Shown: positions 15,237-24,359, counted from the stretch's first letter. The stretch: DNA of 32,732 nt from Bacillota bacterium (GCA_030530285.1 JAUMVD010000021.1:1-32732), one strand, 5' to 3'. Notes: generated from the letters alone by a model not told the origin. Numbers and translations: made by a program.

Positions 15237-16445
15237 ATGAATACATCACTTATAAGTGCTGACAACAACTGGGCCCTGTTCGCCATAATCGCGGGCATAG
15301 CCACACTGGCGGTATATCTGGAGCAGAAGACTAAGATCGGATCAAAAGTAACAGGCTGTGTCATCGCCCTGATCGGTGCCATGATACTGTCTAACGTCGG
15401 GATAATCCCCTTAGACGCGCCTGCTTATGATTTCGTATGGAGCTATATTATACCGCTCGCTATACCGATGCTGTTATTCAATGCCGACATTAAAAAAATC
15501 GGCCGGGAAAGCGGCAGACTTCTCATAATATATCTCATCAGCGGGATCGGAACGATCGCCGGTGGTATTTTGGCGTACAATCTGCTCAAGGGAGCGATTG
15601 CAGATCTGGGAAAAGTTCTCCCGATGATGATCGGCACTTATACTGGCGGAAGCGTGAATCTTGTCGCCATGGCAGACGCGTACGAAGTAGGCGGTGAAAT
15701 CGTTTCATCGTCCGTCGTCGCAGACAACCTGCTGATGGCTCTGTATTTCTTCGCGCTGATCGCCGCCGCGGGATCGAAGTTTTTCCTGCGTAATTACAAA
15801 CATCCTCTTATCGATGACCTCAAAAGCGAAAGTGACGGGAGCGAAAAATCGAGCGCCGCGACCTTCTGGGAACCAAAGCAGATCTCCCTCAAGGACATCG
15901 CGCTGTGTATCGCTCTGTCATTAGTGATAGTAGCTGTTTCCGTTAAGATCTCGGGAGTTTTCGCGGAGCTGATCCCTACATCGAACTTCGTACTCTCTCT
16001 GGTCAACGGGCTTCTCGGCAACCAGTATCTGATAATCACGACGCTGACGATGCTGGTCGCGACTCTGTTCCCGAAACAGGTCGGCAACATACCGGGAGCT
16101 CAGGAAATAGGAACTTATCTCATACACATTTTCTTCGCGGTCATCGGCGTTCCGGCGTCGATATATATGATCGTTACAAAGGCACCGCTGCTGCTTTTGT
16201 TCTGCGCGATCATAGTATTCGTCAACATGCTGTTCTCGTTCGTATTCGGCAAACTCTTTAAGTTTAGCCTGGAAGAGATCATTATCTCATCCAACGCCAA
16301 CATAGGCGGGCCGACTACCGCTGCTGCAATGGCGATCGCAAAAGGCTGGAACTCGCTGATCGTGCCGGCTATCCTGGTCGGAACGCTCGGATACGTACTG
16401 GGAAATTACTACGGCATATTTGCGGGAACGGTCATCGGACTTTAG
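15237..16445 (+). CDS. DUF819-family membrane protein (putative transporter)
   Basis: This 402-residue integral membrane protein has about ten or more helices in two similar halves. Family-type segments are WALFAIIAGIATLAVYLEQK near the start, IIPLAIPMLLFNADIKKIGRES, the glycine-rich TYTGGSVNLVAMADAY in the first half, and NANIGGPTTAAAMAIAKGW in the second. The two gly-rich loops suggest a symmetric secondary carrier. DUF819 (YjcL-like) proteins have no settled substrate. The gene begins at the base after the hemB stop codon and is the last gene of the tetrapyrrole operon, so translational coupling with hemB is likely. Uptake of a precursor such as 5-aminolevulinate, or export of an intermediate, is a reasonable guess without direct evidence. 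Confidence 0.85.
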   Translation: MNTSLISADNNWALFAIIAGIATLAVYLEQKTKIGSKVTGCVIALIGAMILSNVGIIPLDAPAYDFVWSYIIPLAIPMLLFNADIKKIGRESGRLLIIYLISGIGTIAGGILAYNLLKGAIADLGKVLPMMIGTYTGGSVNLVAMADAYEVGGEIVSSSVVADNLLMALYFFALIAAAGSKFFLRNYKHPLIDDLKSESDGSEKSSAATFWEPKQISLKDIALCIALSLVIVAVSVKISGVFAELIPTSNFVLSLVNGLLGNQYLIITTLTMLVATLFPKQVGNIPGAQEIGTYLIHIFFAVIGVPASIYMIVTKAPLLLLFCAIIVFVNMLFSFVFGKLFKFSLEEIIISSNANIGGPTTAAAMAIAKGWNSLIVPAILVGTLGYVLGNYYGIFAGTVIGL

Positions 16446-16651
16446 TACATGCATATACTTCTATAAACAAACAAGGCGCGCGTGTTTCTACGTGCGCCGT
16501 CCATATCTCTCTTTTTCTCGCGTTTAGGAGCTATCTCTATCCTTCCCTCATATATTTCATTGCAGATGCGGTCGACCTGTTTCTCCGCTTCATCGCAAAG
16601 GCTCACAAAGTCGTCCCTGGTCATCAGTTCGCTGTTTTTCATGGCGTTGTA
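16442..16651 (-). pseudogene. 3' fragment of an addB gene
   Basis: Read on the minus strand, these codons give a run starting NAMKNSELMT, with IAPKREKK and ending YRSICMY. It aligns to the last ~70 residues of the intact AddB at 20982-24359 (there SAMSNSELMT, IAPTREKE, YRSICMF). By my count about 43 of 69 positions are identical. The first two C-terminal iron-sulphur cysteines (CQYC in the intact copy) are replaced by other residues and the reading frame stops early, so the piece cannot function. Its stop overlaps the stop of the DUF819 gene. Homology ends near 16651, where a truncated bioY-like frame on the other strand begins. Confidence 0.85.
16475..16498. terminator. GC-rich hairpin after the tetrapyrrole operon
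   Basis: GGCGCGCGT (16475-16483) pairs with ACGTGCGCC (16490-16498) with one wobble, loop GTTTCT. On the plus strand the T-run lies some bases downstream; on the minus strand TTGTTTGTTTATAG follows directly. It may end the DUF819 transcript, although it lies inside the addB fragment. Confidence 0.45.
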
Positions 16652-16681
16652 AAAAAGCATCAGAAAAAGAACACCTTCCTG

Positions 16682-16948
16682 ATGTTTTTGATTGCCACAT
16701 TCCTGGGTGAGATTATATACTATCTCTGCGGGTTGATTTACTACTACATATTCTTTAACTATGTGATCACCGACGGCGGTGTCATCGGTGTCAACGAACT
16801 GCTGGTGGTATGGTGCTTCAGCACGTTCCTGCCTGACTTCGGACTGGCGCTTCTGGCGGCCTTCCTGAGCCACAGGCTCTACCCGCATATGCCGGACAGC
16901 ATCCGCATGGACAATGCCGTTAAAGCTATCAAAAATGAAAACGAATGA
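16682..16948 (+). pseudogene. 5'-truncated BioY-like ECF transporter S component
   Basis: The 88-residue frame encodes hydrophobic segments (FLIATFLGEIIYYLCGLIYY and the region NELLVVWCFSTFLPDFGLALLAAF) that resemble the C-terminal half of BioY biotin-transport proteins, which are normally about 180-200 residues. No ribosome-binding site precedes ATG 16682. The frame stays open upstream to about 16649, where the addB fragment starts on the other strand, so the 5' half of the gene appears to have been lost at that junction. Its TGA stop overlaps the ATG of the carboxypeptidase gene, as in an operon. The BioY assignment is by pattern and only moderately sure; it could also be a small intact membrane protein. 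Confidence 0.5.
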
Positions 16949-18360
16949 ACAGAATCATCCATAACATAACAATATATTTGGTTATCGCTATTTTTTCGCT
17001 GATGGGAGCGGTTCCGGCCTTTGCATCAGAGACTGTATTTGACGGCGCGGCTGAGCCCCCTGAGACATCCGCCACTTCTGTCATGCTCATGGATGCGGGA
17101 AACGGTGAGATCCTCTATGAGAAGGACGCCTACGAAAAGCGCGATCCGGCCAGTATCACCAAGATCCTCAACTGCCTCGTCTGCCTCGACACGCTGGATT
17201 TCGATCAGGAAGTAACCGTGGATATCGACCCGGAGACCGAGGGCAGCATCATGAAACTCAAAAAAGGCGAGACGCTGCGGATCGAAGATATCGTCTACGG
17301 CATGATGCTCTGGTCCGCCAATGACGGCGCGGAGTTTCTGGGACATCTCGCCGGTGAGGGCGATATGAAGGCCTTTTGCGATATGATGAATGCAAAGGCC
17401 AGAGACCTGGGCGCAAAGGATACCAAATATGTCAATCCTAACGGACTGAACGGCGCTGCGGTCAACAACGTCACCACAGCCTATGATATTGCCGTGATCG
17501 TCAAAGAGGCGATGAAAGATGAACGGTTCCGCCAGATCGTGGGAACCCAGGAATACGTGATCGGCGCCACCAACAAGTACAAGGAGCGCAAACTCACCAA
17601 TTCCAATATGTGCCTGTGGAGCGACGACATCCGCAAAGCCGCGGAAGGCGATCCGATCGCACTGGATGAATACGAAGAGGCGTACAGAAGCAATCCGTAT
17701 AACTATATCGGCGATGATGACGCTGCTGTCCGCAATGCGGCCAGAGATGAAGCCAAACAGCTTTCGGAACTCATGTACAAACCCTGCATCGGCGTGAAGA
17801 CCGGCTATTCCAGTACGGCCGGCGACTGCTTCGCGGGTTTTGCAAAGAAAGGCAATACGGAAATCATCGCTGTCGTCCTGAATGCGCCTCACACCAAGAA
17901 TAAATTTCAGGACGCCAAAAAACTCTGGAAATATTCCTACGATAATTTCAAAACCTATACTGCTCAGGCCAGCAGCAGTTTCGAATATCAGCTGGCCGTC
18001 AAACGAGGCGCCCTGAGGGAAGTCGAACTGGGCATGGCGGAGGATCTGAAGGTGACCACCCTGAAAAAAGACGATCCATCCGCTACTGTAACGACAGAAC
18101 TGAAGCTGCCTGAGGAAAAGCCGATGGCGCCGATTCATAAAGGCGACGTCATGGGTCAGATCGTCGCCAGCTACAACGGCGAAGAAGTGGAACGCCTGGA
18201 TCTCATCTCCATGGAGACCTGCGAAGAAGGCGGAATCCTGTCCTATATCGGCATCGCCGATGAGGACGCGCCGAAATTCCTGGCCCTCGCAGGCACAGCC
18301 TTGATCACCCTGATTATCATCATCGCGCTGATCAGGAGATCAAGATCAAGAAGGCGCTAG
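16945..18360 (+). CDS. dacF: D-alanyl-D-alanine carboxypeptidase (penicillin-binding protein, S11)
   Basis: This 471-residue protein has an N-terminal signal peptide (cleavage probably after AFA). The S11 catalytic domain has Ser70-I-T-Lys73 (nucleophile and general base), Ser124-A-Asn126 and Lys285-T-Gly287. A beta-rich C-terminal domain follows, then a helix (about 442-462) and the basic tail RRSRSRRR that would anchor it in the membrane. It trims the terminal D-Ala from peptidoglycan stem peptides outside the cell. The ATGA overlap with the bioY-like fragment suggests it once depended on that gene's transcript; after truncation its promoter is unclear. It converges on lysA with a 22-bp gap. 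Confidence 0.93.
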   Translation: MNRIIHNITIYLVIAIFSLMGAVPAFASETVFDGAAEPPETSATSVMLMDAGNGEILYEKDAYEKRDPASITKILNCLVCLDTLDFDQEVTVDIDPETEGSIMKLKKGETLRIEDIVYGMMLWSANDGAEFLGHLAGEGDMKAFCDMMNAKARDLGAKDTKYVNPNGLNGAAVNNVTTAYDIAVIVKEAMKDERFRQIVGTQEYVIGATNKYKERKLTNSNMCLWSDDIRKAAEGDPIALDEYEEAYRSNPYNYIGDDDAAVRNAARDEAKQLSELMYKPCIGVKTGYSSTAGDCFAGFAKKGNTEIIAVVLNAPHTKNKFQDAKKLWKYSYDNFKTYTAQASSSFEYQLAVKRGALREVELGMAEDLKVTTLKKDDPSATVTTELKLPEEKPMAPIHKGDVMGQIVASYNGEEVERLDLISMETCEEGGILSYIGIADEDAPKFLALAGTALITLIIIIALIRRSRSRRR

Positions 18361-18382
18361 CTTTATCGCTGAATTTATCATT

Positions 18383-19681
18383 CTATAATTCGCAGGCAAT
18401 CATATCTTCAAAGGTCTGCGCTCTGATGACCAGTCGGGATCGGCCTCCGCTAACCATGACCATCGCCGGTTTCGGAACGCGATTGTAGTTGGACGCCATG
18501 GAATAGTTATAGGCACCGGTCCCCAGAACGGCGATGATATCGTCACGCTCCGGCTTTTGGAGCAAAATATCCTCCGCGATCCTGTCTCCGCTTTCACAGC
18601 ATCTGCCCGCTACGGTACACAGATAGGAACGCGGCTGCGTGATGCGGGACGCGTTTACCATGGTATAGTCCGCTTTATAAAGGGCAAACCTGATATTGTC
18701 TGTCATGCCCCCGTCTACCGTGACGTAATTCAGGTATCCGTCGATTTCCTTGACGCCTGTCGTCTTATACAGCGTCACGCCGGCATTGGCGACAATGCTC
18801 CTTCCCGGCTCCAGCAGAATCTTCGGCAGCGGAAATCCGGTCTCACGACATCTGGCGTTCAGATGTTCCCCCAGCTGCCGGATGTTATCCTCGATGCTGA
18901 TGGGCTGATCTAATTCCGTGTACTGCACGCCGAATCCGCCTCCCAGATTGAAGATGCCGGCGGTGAAATCAAATCTTTCTCTCATTTCCAGCGCAAAATC
19001 CATCAGCTTGTCTACCTGATCCAGGAATGGCTGTATCTCGAATATCTGAGAGCCAATATGACTGTGATATCCCATCAGCCTGACGTTGCGAAGCTCTCTG
19101 GACCTTCTGACAAATTCCGCAGCCTGTCCGGTATCCACCGCTACGCCGAACTGAGAGTCGATCCGGCCCGTATTGATTTTTTCCTGGGTGTGCGGATCTA
19201 TCCCTACGGTGATTCTCAGGAGAATATTCTGGATGAGGCCCCGTTCGCTGGCAATCTTGTCCAGCGCTTCCAGCTCGTTATAGTTATCGACGATGAAATA
19301 GCCGATGTTGTTATCCAGCGCGTAGTTGATATCCCAATCCGTCTTGGCCGTCCCGTGATAGTACAGCTTGGCCGGGTCGAATCCTCCGGCGATGGCGGTG
19401 TATATTTCTCCCGGTGAAACCACATCGGCGCTGAAGCCTTCCCCATCGATGATGGGATAGAGCCCCTTGAAACAGAGAGCTTTGCCGGCATAAAGCGGTC
19501 TCGATCCTTCCGGCAGGTATTTCGTCATCGCGTCGATATACGTTCTGCAGTTTCTTCTGATTTGATCCTCATCCATGACATAAAGCGGATCTCCGTATTC
19601 CGCCGCCAGATCTATGGTGTCCATGCCGCCTATGGTCAGATGTCCCGCGTCATTGATGCCCAGATTTTCATACAAAAGCAT
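18383..19681 (-). CDS. lysA: Diaminopimelate decarboxylase
   Basis: This 432-residue PLP enzyme makes L-lysine from meso-diaminopimelate. It has the cofactor lysine Lys67 in YAGKALC, the HIGSQI segment, the phosphate-binding GGGFG loop, EPGRSIVANAG, and the catalytic CESGD near the C terminus. A GGAGGT ribosome-binding site lies 22 bp downstream of dapA, so dapA-lysA form one operon under the lysine riboswitch. The two enzymes are the entry and last steps of the lysine branch; the middle steps are elsewhere. Confidence 0.96.
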   Translation of the reverse strand: MLLYENLGINDAGHLTIGGMDTIDLAAEYGDPLYVMDEDQIRRNCRTYIDAMTKYLPEGSRPLYAGKALCFKGLYPIIDGEGFSADVVSPGEIYTAIAGGFDPAKLYYHGTAKTDWDINYALDNNIGYFIVDNYNELEALDKIASERGLIQNILLRITVGIDPHTQEKINTGRIDSQFGVAVDTGQAAEFVRRSRELRNVRLMGYHSHIGSQIFEIQPFLDQVDKLMDFALEMRERFDFTAGIFNLGGGFGVQYTELDQPISIEDNIRQLGEHLNARCRETGFPLPKILLEPGRSIVANAGVTLYKTTGVKEIDGYLNYVTVDGGMTDNIRFALYKADYTMVNASRITQPRSYLCTVAGRCCESGDRIAEDILLQKPERDDIIAVLGTGAYNYSMASNYNRVPKPAMVMVSGGRSRLVIRAQTFEDMIACEL

Positions 19682-19703
19682 TTCTTCTTACCTCCGCTTC
19701 AGC

Positions 19704-20591
19704 TTAGATATTGATACCAATATCTCTCATGGACCTCATCAGCCTCTCCGCGTCCGCGCCTTCCATCGGGTAGAGCGGGGATCTGACGTAATTCTCGCAA
19801 AATCTCATGTATGACATGGCGGCCTTGACCGGAATCGGATTGACCTGGCAGAACAGTGATTTGATCAGATCGAAATAGTGGAACTGCATTTCCATGGCCT
19901 TTTGCGTATCCCCTTCCAGATATGCCATGCACATTTCATGGGTCTGGCGCGGGAGAAGATTCGAGAGAACCGATATCACGCCTATGCCGCCTACCGACAT
20001 CAGCGGGATAATCTGATCGTCATTGCCCGAATACAGATCCAGGTCGTCGCCGACTCTGGACTTGAGCTCAACGATCTGGGAAATGTTGCCGCTTGCCTCC
20101 TTTACCGCCACGATATTCTCGTGCTCAGCAAGTCTTTCATAGGTGTCCGGTGAAATATTGACGCCGGTCCTTGACGGAACGTTATAAAGGATGACAGGAG
20201 CCGTTGCCGCGTCGGCGTATTCGTAATACAGCCTCACCAGTCCATCCTGCGTTGCTTTATTGTAATAAGGGGTCACCAGCAGCACGCCGTCAACGCCGTA
20301 ATCGCAGCACGCCTTGGTGAGCTGCAGACCGTAGGCCGTATCATTGCTGCCGGTTCCCGCTATGATCGGAACTCTGTGATCCGCTCTTTCCACAGCGTAT
20401 CTGACAACGTCCTTGTGCTCCTGATCGGAAAGGGTCGAGCCCTCTCCCGATGTGCCCGCGATAATGAGGGCGTCGATGCCTTCATCGATCTGCCAGTCGA
20501 TGAGTCTGCCGAAACTGTCGTAGTCGACTCCATGTTCATTCATTGGTGTGATCAGAGCTGTGCCCGCTCCGGTAAAAATTCTGTTTTTCAT
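19704..20591 (-). CDS. dapA: 4-hydroxy-tetrahydrodipicolinate synthase
   Basis: This 295-residue enzyme condenses pyruvate with aspartate semialdehyde, the committed step to diaminopimelate and lysine. Key parts are GTSGEGSTL, LLVTPYYNK, Tyr136 in YNVPSRTG and the Schiff-base Lys164 in VAVKEASGN. The start at 20591 was chosen because GGAGGAG lies just upstream and the protein then begins MKNRIFTGAGTALITP, as in the family; a longer frame to 20705 runs into the riboswitch leader. Expression is controlled by the lysine riboswitch and terminator upstream. Confidence 0.96.
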   Translation of the reverse strand: MKNRIFTGAGTALITPMNEHGVDYDSFGRLIDWQIDEGIDALIIAGTSGEGSTLSDQEHKDVVRYAVERADHRVPIIAGTGSNDTAYGLQLTKACCDYGVDGVLLVTPYYNKATQDGLVRLYYEYADAATAPVILYNVPSRTGVNISPDTYERLAEHENIVAVKEASGNISQIVELKSRVGDDLDLYSGNDDQIIPLMSVGGIGVISVLSNLLPRQTHEMCMAYLEGDTQKAMEMQFHYFDLIKSLFCQVNPIPVKAAMSYMRFCENYVRSPLYPMEGADAERLMRSMRDIGINI

Positions 20592-20606
20592 TTCATTCTC
20601 CTCCAT

Positions 20607-20631
20607 AAAAAAAGCAGCGGTACGGAACCGC
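20607..20631 (-). terminator. Attenuator terminator before dapA
   Basis: On the minus strand GCGGT (20631-20627) pairs with ACCGC (20621-20617), extended by flanking partial pairs, followed by CTGC and seven T residues (20613-20607). It lies between the lysine aptamer and the dapA ribosome-binding site, the position expected for a lysine-controlled terminator. Confidence 0.75.
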
Positions 20632-20709
20632 CACCTGAAATTTCGAACAACACACCATGCAAAGCCCTGCGCAGTTTCCGCCCGCACTGGTGCCCATCGT
20701 CTCATTCAG

Positions 20710-20882
20710 GATAGCTCTCCGCAAATTTTTGTTTTCTTTGCGACAGTCAGACGAATCTTATTTCGCCCGCCCAGCAAGGGTCCTCCATGCAGGAATTTCC
20801 CCGCTTCGGCGCCAGTCCCTTTCGCTGTGACCGTTCTGCATAACATAGGTCCTGCTACTGATGACAAGGCGCATCCTCTATC
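20710..20882 (-). promoter_or_regulatory. Lysine riboswitch (L box)
   Basis: Read on the minus strand, the leader opens GATAGAGGATGCGCC, has GAAAGGGA and GGCGCCGAAG in the middle, and closes GGAGAGCTATC. P1 pairs GATAG (20882-20878) with CTATC (20714-20710). The length of 173 nt is typical of the class. Lysine binding should favour the downstream terminator and shut off dapA-lysA. Confidence 0.92.
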
Positions 20883-20893
20883 TCAATGAGACA

Positions 20894-20922
20894 ATATTAG
20901 CTCATTCATCCATCAATGTCAA
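20894..20922 (-). promoter_or_regulatory. Promoter for the dapA-lysA operon
   Basis: On the minus strand TTGACA (20922-20917) and TAATAT (20899-20894) are 17 bp apart, a near-consensus sigma-A promoter. Transcription would start about 5 nt before the lysine aptamer. Confidence 0.85.
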
Positions 20923-20981
20923 CACATAAATTGTGGATTATTACAAATTTTTTTATGATATTTTGTATTTTTTTGTGTTCA

Positions 20982-23900
20982 TTACACCTCTTTGTACCTG
21001 CACCCGTCGAAACTGGTATCAAACATGCAGATGCTCCGGTATCCGCAGTATTGGCACGCGTTTCTCCTGCCGCCGTTCATGTCTTTTTCCTTTTCTCGCG
21101 TAGGAGCGATGTCGATGCGGCCATCGTAGATCTCACGGCAGATCCGCTCCACCTGCCTGCCCGCTTCCTCGCAAAGCTCGCTGAAATCGGATTTCGTCAT
21201 CAGCTCGCTGTTGCTCATGGCCGAATAAACGCCCTTGGTCTTCGCGTATTTCACGGGGATCATCTTAGAGCGGCAGCTCTCACCGGATGAGGACTCCCGG
21301 TAAAACTCCTTATCGAAGGCATCGTATAATTTGACGTCATCGATCGTGATCCCTTCCATGGTGTAGGCGTCCCTCAGCTTGCCCTCCAGCTTTTCTTTAT
21401 TCTCTTCTTCCAGAATATGATCTTTGATCTTAAAATAGAACACGCCCGCGGGCTGCAGGCCGCTGCCGGTTTCTCCCGCCGCGATGCCGGAGGCCGCGTT
21501 CATGTACACCAAAAGCTGCAGCTTGTATCCGCTTCTGACCTGATCGGAATCGATTCTGTTGGATCCGCTCTTATAGTCCACGATATCGATCGCCTCTTGC
21601 TGCCGGTCTACATCCAGCACATCCAGCCTGTCGATCTTACCCCTGAGCCAGGCCTCCTTGCCTCCCGCCAGCTCCACTTTGATTGGCGGCAGCACGTTTC
21701 CCGGAAATCCAAAAGGCTCTTCAAACCGCATGGATCTGATTCTGCTGTCTCTCACCTGCTTCACCAGATTCCACGCCACCTCGCGGCAGATCTCTACGAT
21801 TCTGTCCCGCCTGAAACGCCCCTCCGGATCCGATGAGAAGATGCCCTCGCGGTAGTCATCCGATTCCCGGAGTATGATTTCCCCTACCATCTCATCGCAC
21901 GCCTGCCTGGTGATGTTCATCCAAGGCGATGCAGGGGATGTGACGGATTCGCCCTCCGGCGGCGTCAGCTTTTGGGACAGTTCCATGAGACATTCGTGAT
22001 AAATGTCTCCGATATCCCTGCCGCCGATTTCAAAGACTCTCTGTTCCTCGGCTCTCAGGCCCTGATCCAGGAAGTGCTTGAACGGGCATTCACTGTATCT
22101 CTCCAGTCTGGAGGCGCTGACGAACATCTTGTCAGAATCCCCGCAGTACAGGGCGTCTGCCAGTTCCTGCCCCATGGATTCCAGCTTGTTGCTGAACAGC
22201 AGACCTCCCATGACCTGCTTCATGTCCGCGTCGTCGTGGGTCTCATACCACTTCATCGTTCTGATCCATTCCGGATCGATCCTGCTGCTTTCGATAAAGT
22301 CCCGCATGGCATCCGCCATATATGACAGGGTTCCTTCTTTGGATGAAATTTTCTCCATGACATCGCCGCTCCCCAGGTCTCCCATCACAGCGGTTTCCGT
22401 CATGCTCCGCAGATCATTGAACAGCGAAGACGCCGATGCGCTTTTGCCGTTCTCATCCGCCATGCTGTAGGATACATACAGCAGATCCGTCGGCAGAGAC
22501 AGATTTCGGTAAATCGCCAGCTGTTCCTCCTGACGGGAAACTTCTTCCCGCTTGGAAATGCTGACCTGCAGGTCTTCCAGGACCTTGAGTTCCTTGTCCG
22601 TCAGGAGCCCCTGATCCGTAATTTTTACCGGCAGCACGCCTTCATTGGCGCCGGTGATCATCAGGGCTTTGATCCTGCTCATGCGGGTTCGCTGCATGGT
22701 CCCTATGAGCACGCAGTCAGAGCTTTGCGGCACCAAACCGATCTCCGCTTCCTCCAGTCCCGCGCTGATCAGGGATCCAAAGGCTTCATTGCTGATTCTC
22801 TTCTCTCCAATCACTCGCACCACCTGGGTGAAAATGCTGCAGATTAGATTCCAGCTCTGGGCTGTTTCCGCGGCGCCTTCCGCCAGGCCCATCTCGCTCT
22901 GTTTATCGATGATCTCACCAATCTTATCCCGGATGTGAAATTTGCTTTCCAGATACTCGTAAATCCCGCGGGCCTTATCGCCCGCCGTGTTTCTCCTGCC
23001 GGTCTCGTCCTTTGATGTTTCCACGATCTCGACGATTTCCCGGCGCATTTCATTGAGCCTCGCCAGATCTTCCGCGGTATAGTTATCTCCCGTAAGCGTG
23101 AATTCTTTTTTCCATTTGCCGGACCGGATGCGGAACGCGTCGATATAATTCTGCAAAAGCTCCTCATCCTCTCTGCTCCAGCCCAAAAGCCCGGTCTTCA
23201 CCATGCTCATGATGGAATCGCTGACAAAGCCTTTGGACATCAAATCCAGCAGCGACAGCAAAAACCTGATGACCGGCTGATGAAGCACGCTTCGCTTCTG
23301 ATCCGCAAAGGCCGGGATCCCCCACCTGTGGAACGTCCTGGCCAGGATTCTCCCTCTGACTTCCAGGTCATTGCAGATGAGCGCGATGTCTCCGAACCTG
23401 TAGCCCCGGTCTCGTACCAGACTCAGGATATATGCGGCTGCTCTTTCGGCTTCCGCATAGACGTTGGATGTTTCCGCCAGTTCAACGACAGGCGCGAAAG
23501 CCTTTGCTCTGACTTCCGTTACCGGCTCTATGGATACGGCTTCTCCGCATTCTTCTGCCGCAGCGGCCAGGGCTTTGATGACGTACTTCGTCAGGTCAAA
23601 CAGGCCCTCCCCCTCTCCTACGGTCAGCTTCCTGGCATCAGGCGGGGTTTTGGGCGCGGCGCCGCCTTCGTATTCGCAGTCCATGACCACATTGAGGTTA
23701 TCGGCTGTTTGCAGGAGCCTTTGCATGACCAGAATATTGAGTGGCGTAAACGAATCGAAGCCATAGACCCATATCTCCGCGTTTCTGACCAGTTCGGAGT
23801 CCAGGATCATCTCTCCATAGAATTTGATGTAATCCTCGGAATCGATGAACTTGCCCTCTACGGCCTTCTCGTATTCACTGTAGATCTCGATGATGTCCCG

Positions 23901-24359
23901 CAGCTTATACCCCAGATACGAATCGCCAATAGACGATTCTTCCAGAGAGAGCTTCTTCAGGTCTTCAGGAGACGTGCCGTATCTCTTCATCTCGGAGATG
24001 AGCTGATTCATCAGGCTGGTAAAGGAATTGCGGCCGCTCATTTTGTGGTAGATGGTCAAGTCGTCGGACAGCCTGTCGATGATCAGGGACAGCAGCATGT
24101 GTCGGCCGTATTTGTCGATGAGTTCCGGCTCACCCTTGCCCGACCCGCTGACGACCTTGTGGCCCAGACTGGAAAAGTCCGTCACCATAAAATTGAGCAT
24201 GGCGGACCGCCTGCCTCTGAAATGAGCCAGGACATCCCGCTCCATCTGGAGTGAATACTGATCCGGGACGATGAGGAGCGTCTTCCTGTCAGCATCGATA
24301 TGATTGAAAATGAAGGTTTCTTTGTCGGTTCCTTCGTTACCGTAGTATATCTTTAACAT
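20982..24359 (-). CDS. addB: AddB subunit of the AddAB helicase-nuclease
   Basis: This 1125-residue protein is of AddB size. AddAB processes double-strand DNA ends for recombination. The C-terminal nuclease domain has GKIDRLDVLD and Asp928-Tyr-Lys930 (DYKSG). The iron-sulphur cluster cysteines are Cys758 (YSECPF), Cys1102, Cys1105 and Cys1111 (C-x2-C-x5-C), matching the B. subtilis pattern. The N-terminal Walker A position reads GNEGTDKE instead of G-x4-GK-S/T, so ATP binding by this subunit may be lost. No addA lies next to it in the window, which is unusual. No Shine-Dalgarno precedes the start, but a TACAAT element ends about 8 nt upstream, so a leaderless message is possible. A decayed 3' piece of a related addB lies at 16442-16651. 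Confidence 0.93.
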   Translation of the reverse strand: MLKIYYGNEGTDKETFIFNHIDADRKTLLIVPDQYSLQMERDVLAHFRGRRSAMLNFMVTDFSSLGHKVVSGSGKGEPELIDKYGRHMLLSLIIDRLSDDLTIYHKMSGRNSFTSLMNQLISEMKRYGTSPEDLKKLSLEESSIGDSYLGYKLRDIIEIYSEYEKAVEGKFIDSEDYIKFYGEMILDSELVRNAEIWVYGFDSFTPLNILVMQRLLQTADNLNVVMDCEYEGGAAPKTPPDARKLTVGEGEGLFDLTKYVIKALAAAAEECGEAVSIEPVTEVRAKAFAPVVELAETSNVYAEAERAAAYILSLVRDRGYRFGDIALICNDLEVRGRILARTFHRWGIPAFADQKRSVLHQPVIRFLLSLLDLMSKGFVSDSIMSMVKTGLLGWSREDEELLQNYIDAFRIRSGKWKKEFTLTGDNYTAEDLARLNEMRREIVEIVETSKDETGRRNTAGDKARGIYEYLESKFHIRDKIGEIIDKQSEMGLAEGAAETAQSWNLICSIFTQVVRVIGEKRISNEAFGSLISAGLEEAEIGLVPQSSDCVLIGTMQRTRMSRIKALMITGANEGVLPVKITDQGLLTDKELKVLEDLQVSISKREEVSRQEEQLAIYRNLSLPTDLLYVSYSMADENGKSASASSLFNDLRSMTETAVMGDLGSGDVMEKISSKEGTLSYMADAMRDFIESSRIDPEWIRTMKWYETHDDADMKQVMGGLLFSNKLESMGQELADALYCGDSDKMFVSASRLERYSECPFKHFLDQGLRAEEQRVFEIGGRDIGDIYHECLMELSQKLTPPEGESVTSPASPWMNITRQACDEMVGEIILRESDDYREGIFSSDPEGRFRRDRIVEICREVAWNLVKQVRDSRIRSMRFEEPFGFPGNVLPPIKVELAGGKEAWLRGKIDRLDVLDVDRQQEAIDIVDYKSGSNRIDSDQVRSGYKLQLLVYMNAASGIAAGETGSGLQPAGVFYFKIKDHILEEENKEKLEGKLRDAYTMEGITIDDVKLYDAFDKEFYRESSSGESCRSKMIPVKYAKTKGVYSAMSNSELMTKSDFSELCEEAGRQVERICREIYDGRIDIAPTREKEKDMNGGRRNACQYCGYRSICMFDTSFDGCRYKEV

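Noticed and set aside
17026..18138. 370-residue open frame on the minus strand opposite the carboxypeptidase gene
   Set aside because: It is a shadow of dacF: no ribosome-binding site, no recognisable family, and the plus strand carries all S11 catalytic motifs.
20592..20705. N-terminal extension of DapA to 20705
   Set aside because: The extension lies in the riboswitch terminator region and is unlike DapA; ATG 20591 has a good ribosome-binding site and the family N terminus.
23280..24254. 324-residue plus-strand open frame opposite addB
   Set aside because: It lies wholly within the addB gene with no family features; long antisense frames are expected in this base composition.
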